NCBI GenBank assembly: GCA_020629335.1
Contig: JAHDDN010000256.1
Location: 1 to 7,577 of the forward strand
DNA from: Chitinophagales bacterium
Lineage (GTDB): Bacteria; Bacteroidota; Bacteroidia; Chitinophagales; UBA2359
Length of the DNA: 7,577 bases
Direction of reading: 5' to 3'
Every line of letters begins with the position of its first letter. Within the stretch, counting starts at the first letter, position 1. The position numbers and the translations under genes are program-made. Of the stretch, positions 5,901 through 7,577 are shown in pieces. The notes beneath the pieces were generated by a model, which ran no database searches, was not told the origin of the DNA, and saw only the letters and a program-made list of their open reading frames with translations.

Positions 5901-7170
5901 TGATTATGGTGATGAGTCAGTGACTATTTCTGCCACACCAGGCTATTATTACATAGTAGTAGATGGAGATACAGCAGGAGATTTCACACTAAGCGTTAAT
6001 TCGGGTACTCCGATTGATAATTCAGGGGTGATTGGAGAAACAGGTAAGGTCAATGTGAATCAGTTAAGTACTAATCAATGGCATAGTGTATTATTAGATA
6101 ACAACTACTTTAATCCAGTAGTAATTATGCAATCATTGACCAATAATGATGCAGGTCAAGCAGTTGTAAAAGTAAAAAGCATTACTTCTAATGGCTTCCA
6201 ATTCAAAATTGATGAGTGGGGTAATCAAGATGATGTACACAGCAATGAAGATTTATCTTACATAGTTGTAGAAGCAGGTTCTCATACCTTAGAGGATGGA
6301 ACCAAAATTCAAGCAGGCTATAGCTCCGCTGCCAAACAGTTCGTTAATGTGAATTATCCAATGGCTTTCAGTGGAACACCAGTTGTGGTGAGTCAAATAG
6401 TCAGTACCAATAATGCATTTGCTGTCAATACTCGACAACAAAACATTACATCATCAGGCTTCCAATTGAAAGCACAAAGTGATGAAGCGACCTACATGTA
6501 TAACTATGCCGTTAATCAAGAAAATATCGGATGGATAGCGATCGAGTCAGGTTCAGGAAATAGTAATGGACAGAAATTTGATGCAGCAGCAACGCCTAAC
6601 TATATTACCGATTATTATGCAACGATTATGTTTAATGAAGGGGTACTTTTCGATGCGCCACCAGTAATGGTCAATGCAATGCAAACTTGCAATGGTAATG
6701 ATCCTTCTAGTCTTCGTCATTATGGCTTAACCAATAATTACTATGTGGTGAAGATAGAAGAAGAACAAACTTATGATTTCGAAACTTCTCATATACACGA
6801 GTCAATTGGCTATATTGCCTTTGCTGAAGGACTGATGTATGGGGCGATGAATAGCTTCAAATCATCTCAAGAAGAAGTTACGCTTTTACCTTCTGATAAT
6901 TTAGCTATTCTAAGCATCTATCCTAATCCGGCCAAAAGAGATTTTAAAATAATCGCTAATAGCCATGAAGGATGTCAGGAAGCCAGTCTTAGTATTTTTG
7001 ATATCAACGGAGCAATGGTCTACACCAATACTATTGGAAAGCTAGAAGCTAATCTTGCCAGAACAATAGAGGTCAATAATCACTATTTGCACCCTGGCGT
7101 TTATATAATCAGCTTACATAGCGAAAAAGGTATTTTAAATTCTGAAACGCTCATAATTACAGAGCCATAA
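2929..7170 (+). CDS. Secreted T9SS-dependent M12B-like metalloprotease with Cys-rich and lectin-like repeats
   Basis: A 1413-residue extracellular protease. Residues 1-28 are a Sec signal peptide (cleavage likely after AMA28), which fixes ATG 2929 as the start. Residues 29-217 look like a propeptide; Cys187-Gly in IDCGID is a candidate cysteine switch. Residues 218-405 form a metzincin domain of the ADAM/reprolysin (M12B) type: HELGHNFGAQHD (354-365) supplies zinc ligands H354, H358, H364 and catalytic E355, and Met373 in SIMAPS is the Met-turn. Five PPC-like repeats of ~120 residues begin at 411, 533, 654, 787 and 910. Each has four cysteines plus the signatures CxxxxC-[IV]-[AD]-YG and YYI[IV]VDG. 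Seven glutamates (776-782) separate repeats 3 and 4. Residues 1036-1307 hold three H-type-lectin-like units. Residues 1324-1413 form a T9SS type A sorting domain (YPNP at 1331-1334; HPGVYIISL). The gene is monocistronic and is followed by a strong terminator. The substrate is unknown; protein degradation outside the cell is inferred. Confidence 0.93.
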   Translation: MSGNSLKGKSIALLLVVLLSIVYQPAMAFETIMGKTVSFESELLQEKFSDFDLYNIDSERLSQIATENRGQNLEFGLMLGDDYYWYISLEENELRSFDYIHRDINVENSTVSGFDDRPCKTYKGLEANGLAQSLRMTIAPEQIYGYFAFNEEAIYMEPLSLYDAEAPADAYVVYKENDVIDPQEIDCGIDVSDHIDYDKFDETAPGKGDDSEDRNSSCKTVDLAIAADYSMTAKFSGNLELLENHILSLLNFVEPLYSQFYVDFQVTNFQTYSGMDPFSTTTEPYPLLIDFSNWGEGPYSFDNPYDVATMWTNRNIDGATVGYAYVSAVCTQYRYNVLQHYSTIMNKLVVLWAHELGHNFGAQHDPAGSNSIMAPSINPDVTQFSSTSYYAIHSHIDSRTCLEDCSSTPTFNCTNYLVAYEDYLMSGNTASGSNSASTYNCTATSLPGNELIYLYEHSGGELTATLSAVAGSNLDIMVLNACGVNSCVAYGDNTLSVDLEPGMYYIIVDGQDTYTGTFNLMINSEGVVVLNQLNCANAYQIYNGSAFSHTTYNYGNNVSSYNCSSVDASGDEFIHIYNHTGGILNATLSNISGDFDVYLLSACDAGECIAYGEYMINEELAAGSYYIIVDGKNGTSGNYTITVTSNTPASTEVLNCGYYEFLDPGQPKQGYIYNYNSTASSYSCQSTLNFSSEEKVYLYYNYGEPFTITLSGLSTNNTDVLLLSSCSVTDCVAYGDNQISYNGAPGWYYIIVDGHSNASGYFTIEVNIDDTPPIIEEEEEEEVNGTLNCLSNTQLYNGITQSSSNYLAENVVFDYSCSEDAAGGGEVIFQYQHTGGLLTASLGDGLLGILGVYILSSCDPSSCIAYGDQTASTNALAGTYYIVVDGPSQLDGYYYNFNITASSGTSDSPLECWAYDAYEWVSDGNSYDRSTSSSNYSNASNYSCSNIAEYGPEKVFIYSHEGGDLTASLTNVTGGDLNVYILTYCDASSCIDYGDESVTISATPGYYYIVVDGDTAGDFTLSVNSGTPIDNSGVIGETGKVNVNQLSTNQWHSVLLDNNYFNPVVIMQSLTNNDAGQAVVKVKSITSNGFQFKIDEWGNQDDVHSNEDLSYIVVEAGSHTLEDGTKIQAGYSSAAKQFVNVNYPMAFSGTPVVVSQIVSTNNAFAVNTRQQNITSSGFQLKAQSDEATYMYNYAVNQENIGWIAIESGSGNSNGQKFDAAATPNYITDYYATIMFNEGVLFDAPPVMVNAMQTCNGNDPSSLRHYGLTNNYYVVKIEEEQTYDFETSHIHESIGYIAFAEGLMYGAMNSFKSSQEEVTLLPSDNLAILSIYPNPAKRDFKIIANSHEGCQEASLSIFDINGAMVYTNTIGKLEANLARTIEVNNHYLHPGVYIISLHSEKGILNSETLIITEP
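4159..6006 (+). repeat. Five tandem ~120-codon four-cysteine PPC-like repeats
   Basis: Within the protease gene, five in-frame copies start at about 4159, 4525, 4888, 5287 and 5656. Each copy opens with a Cys in the context FNC, LNC or LEC, has a second Cys in Y[NS]C, and has a pair in CxxxxC followed by [IV][AD]YG[DE]. It then has YYI[IV]VDG about 20-30 residues further on. The cysteine pairs probably form disulfides in the secreted protein. The overall shape (beta strands, VDG motif, position behind a protease domain) resembles bacterial pre-peptidase C-terminal domains. The DNA copies have diverged clearly, so the duplication is not recent. Confidence 0.8.
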
Positions 7171-7237
7171 GAACAGGATTAAATCAACTATAACTACACT
7201 CTTTTTTGAATTATAATTAATCAATTAGTAATACTAC

Positions 7238-7289
7238 AAAAGGGCTTTCCTTCTATCACTTTTAAGTGAAAATAAGGAGAGCCCTTTTT
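7238..7289 (+). terminator. Strong rho-independent terminator of the protease gene
   Basis: A 15-bp stem in RNA: 7238-7252 (AAAAGGGCTTTCCTT) pairs with 7274-7288 (AAGGAGAGCCCTTTT), including one G-U wobble at 7247/7279. The loop contains a second hairpin, TCACTT (7256-7261) with AAGTGA (7264-7269). The descending arm ends in a T tract and the ascending arm starts with an A tract, so it could terminate transcription from both directions. It lies 67 bases after the protease stop codon. Confidence 0.88.
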
Positions 7290-7295
7290 CTATTT

Positions 7296-7515
7296 GGGGC
7301 TTCCCCATTTATAATTTTTTCATCGGCCCGTAGGGGCGTACCTATGTGTGCGCCCTCCGATGAAAAAATTATAAATGGGTCGGGCTGTCCGCTCTTATGT
7401 GGCTATTCGGAGTCTACTCCGCTAAGCTGTACTTGTCTGCCCTTCGGGCCAGCCTACGTCCAGCTAAGCTCCGTAAGCCTCCTCATGGCCGCCACATACC
7501 ACTCCCATCCCTAAG
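7296..7515. repeat. GC-rich structured non-coding element, probable dispersed intergenic repeat
   Basis: About 220 bases with clearly higher GC than the surrounding DNA, holding nested secondary structure. It starts with GGGGCTTCCCC (7296-7306), then a large hairpin (7304-7379). Next come small stems: CGGAG/CTCCG (7408-7421) and GCCC/GGGC around TTC (7439-7449). Arms TATGTGGC (7396-7403) and GCCACATA (7491-7498) enclose these, and GCTAAGCT appears at 7421-7428 and 7463-7470. An 82-codon open frame (7266-7514) runs through it, but its product is Cys/Ser/Pro-rich without domain character and its start lies in the terminator, so I treat it as non-coding. From general familiarity, Bacteroidota genomes contain similar GC-rich intergenic repeats whose translations are often misannotated as small proteins. 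Copy number cannot be seen here. The boundaries are approximate and no transposase is present. Confidence 0.55.
7304..7379. repeat. Perfect 23-bp inverted repeat with an inner 9-bp stem
   Basis: The left arm (7304-7326) begins CCCATTTATAA and ends TTCATCGG; the right arm (7357-7379) is its exact reverse complement. The 30-base interior has an unpaired CCCGTA and then a further stem, 7333-7341 with 7348-7356 (GGGGCGTAC with GTGCGCCCT, two wobbles), closing on the loop CTATGT. The whole is a hairpin of 32 base pairs, far beyond chance. No long T run follows it (next bases TCGGGC), so it is not a normal terminator. Confidence 0.88.
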
Positions 7516-7577
7516 CCGATTTTAAGTAGGTTGTAAATTAAATTTTCCTATACTTTTTCCAGATTTAAAATATAGTA
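7516..7577. other. AT-rich tail of the window
   Basis: After the GC-rich element the sequence returns to AT-rich DNA. I see no gene start, promoter or structure in these bases. Confidence 0.5.

Noticed and set aside
4159..6006. Regular repeat spacing suggesting a CRISPR-like or satellite array
   Set aside because: The periodicity is at protein level (~120 codons, in frame) and the DNA copies are diverged; these are protein domains.
2758..7470. Possible link between the palindrome GCAGCTTAGCTGC (2758-2770) and CAGCTAAGCT (7461-7470) in the downstream repeat
   Set aside because: The shared 10-base reverse-complement match is short and its flanks do not align; it is consistent with chance.
7266..7514. 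82-codon open frame through the GC-rich repeat
   Set aside because: It begins inside the terminator stem, crosses both arms of the 23-bp inverted repeat, and gives a Cys/Pro/Ser-rich product typical of translated structured repeats.

Overview
The window looks like part of a Bacteroidota chromosome, probably a gliding or surface-active lineage. A Saprospiria/Cytophagia-type organism is my guess, not something I can prove. The evidence is the low GC content, the absence of Shine-Dalgarno sequences before the genes, and a large secreted protein ending in a type IX secretion system (T9SS) type A sorting domain with a YPNP motif. A GT2/DUF2304 gene pair and a short lipoprotein signal fit the same picture.

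Layout. Positions 17-931 (+) encode a lipoprotein of unknown function. Facing it across only 4 bp is a minus-strand pair: a GT2 glycosyltransferase (2030-1302) followed after 12 bp by a DUF2304 membrane protein (1289-936). Then comes an 898-bp gap without genes (2031-2928). Its last ~260 bp are crowded with small hairpins and end in a terminator-like hairpin plus eight T's, three bases before the next start codon. Positions 2929-7170 (+) encode a 1413-residue secreted metalloprotease with, in order: signal peptide, propeptide, M12B-like metzincin domain, five tandem four-cysteine PPC-like repeats, three H-type-lectin-like repeats and a T9SS sorting domain. A strong intrinsic terminator follows at 7238-7289. 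The rest is a GC-rich structured non-coding element (about 7296-7515) built on a perfect 23-bp inverted repeat. It resembles a dispersed intergenic repeat.

How the parts relate. The glycosyltransferase and DUF2304 protein very likely form one operon that transfers sugar to a lipid carrier at the inner membrane. The protease is an independent transcription unit whose product would leave the cell by Sec and then T9SS, with its repeats and lectin-like modules probably holding or targeting it to glycans or surfaces. I see no functional link between the operon and the protease. The least ordinary signals are the hairpin-rich leader abutting the protease start, the protease architecture itself, and the downstream structured repeat. 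I found no RNA gene of a known class, CRISPR array or transposase.
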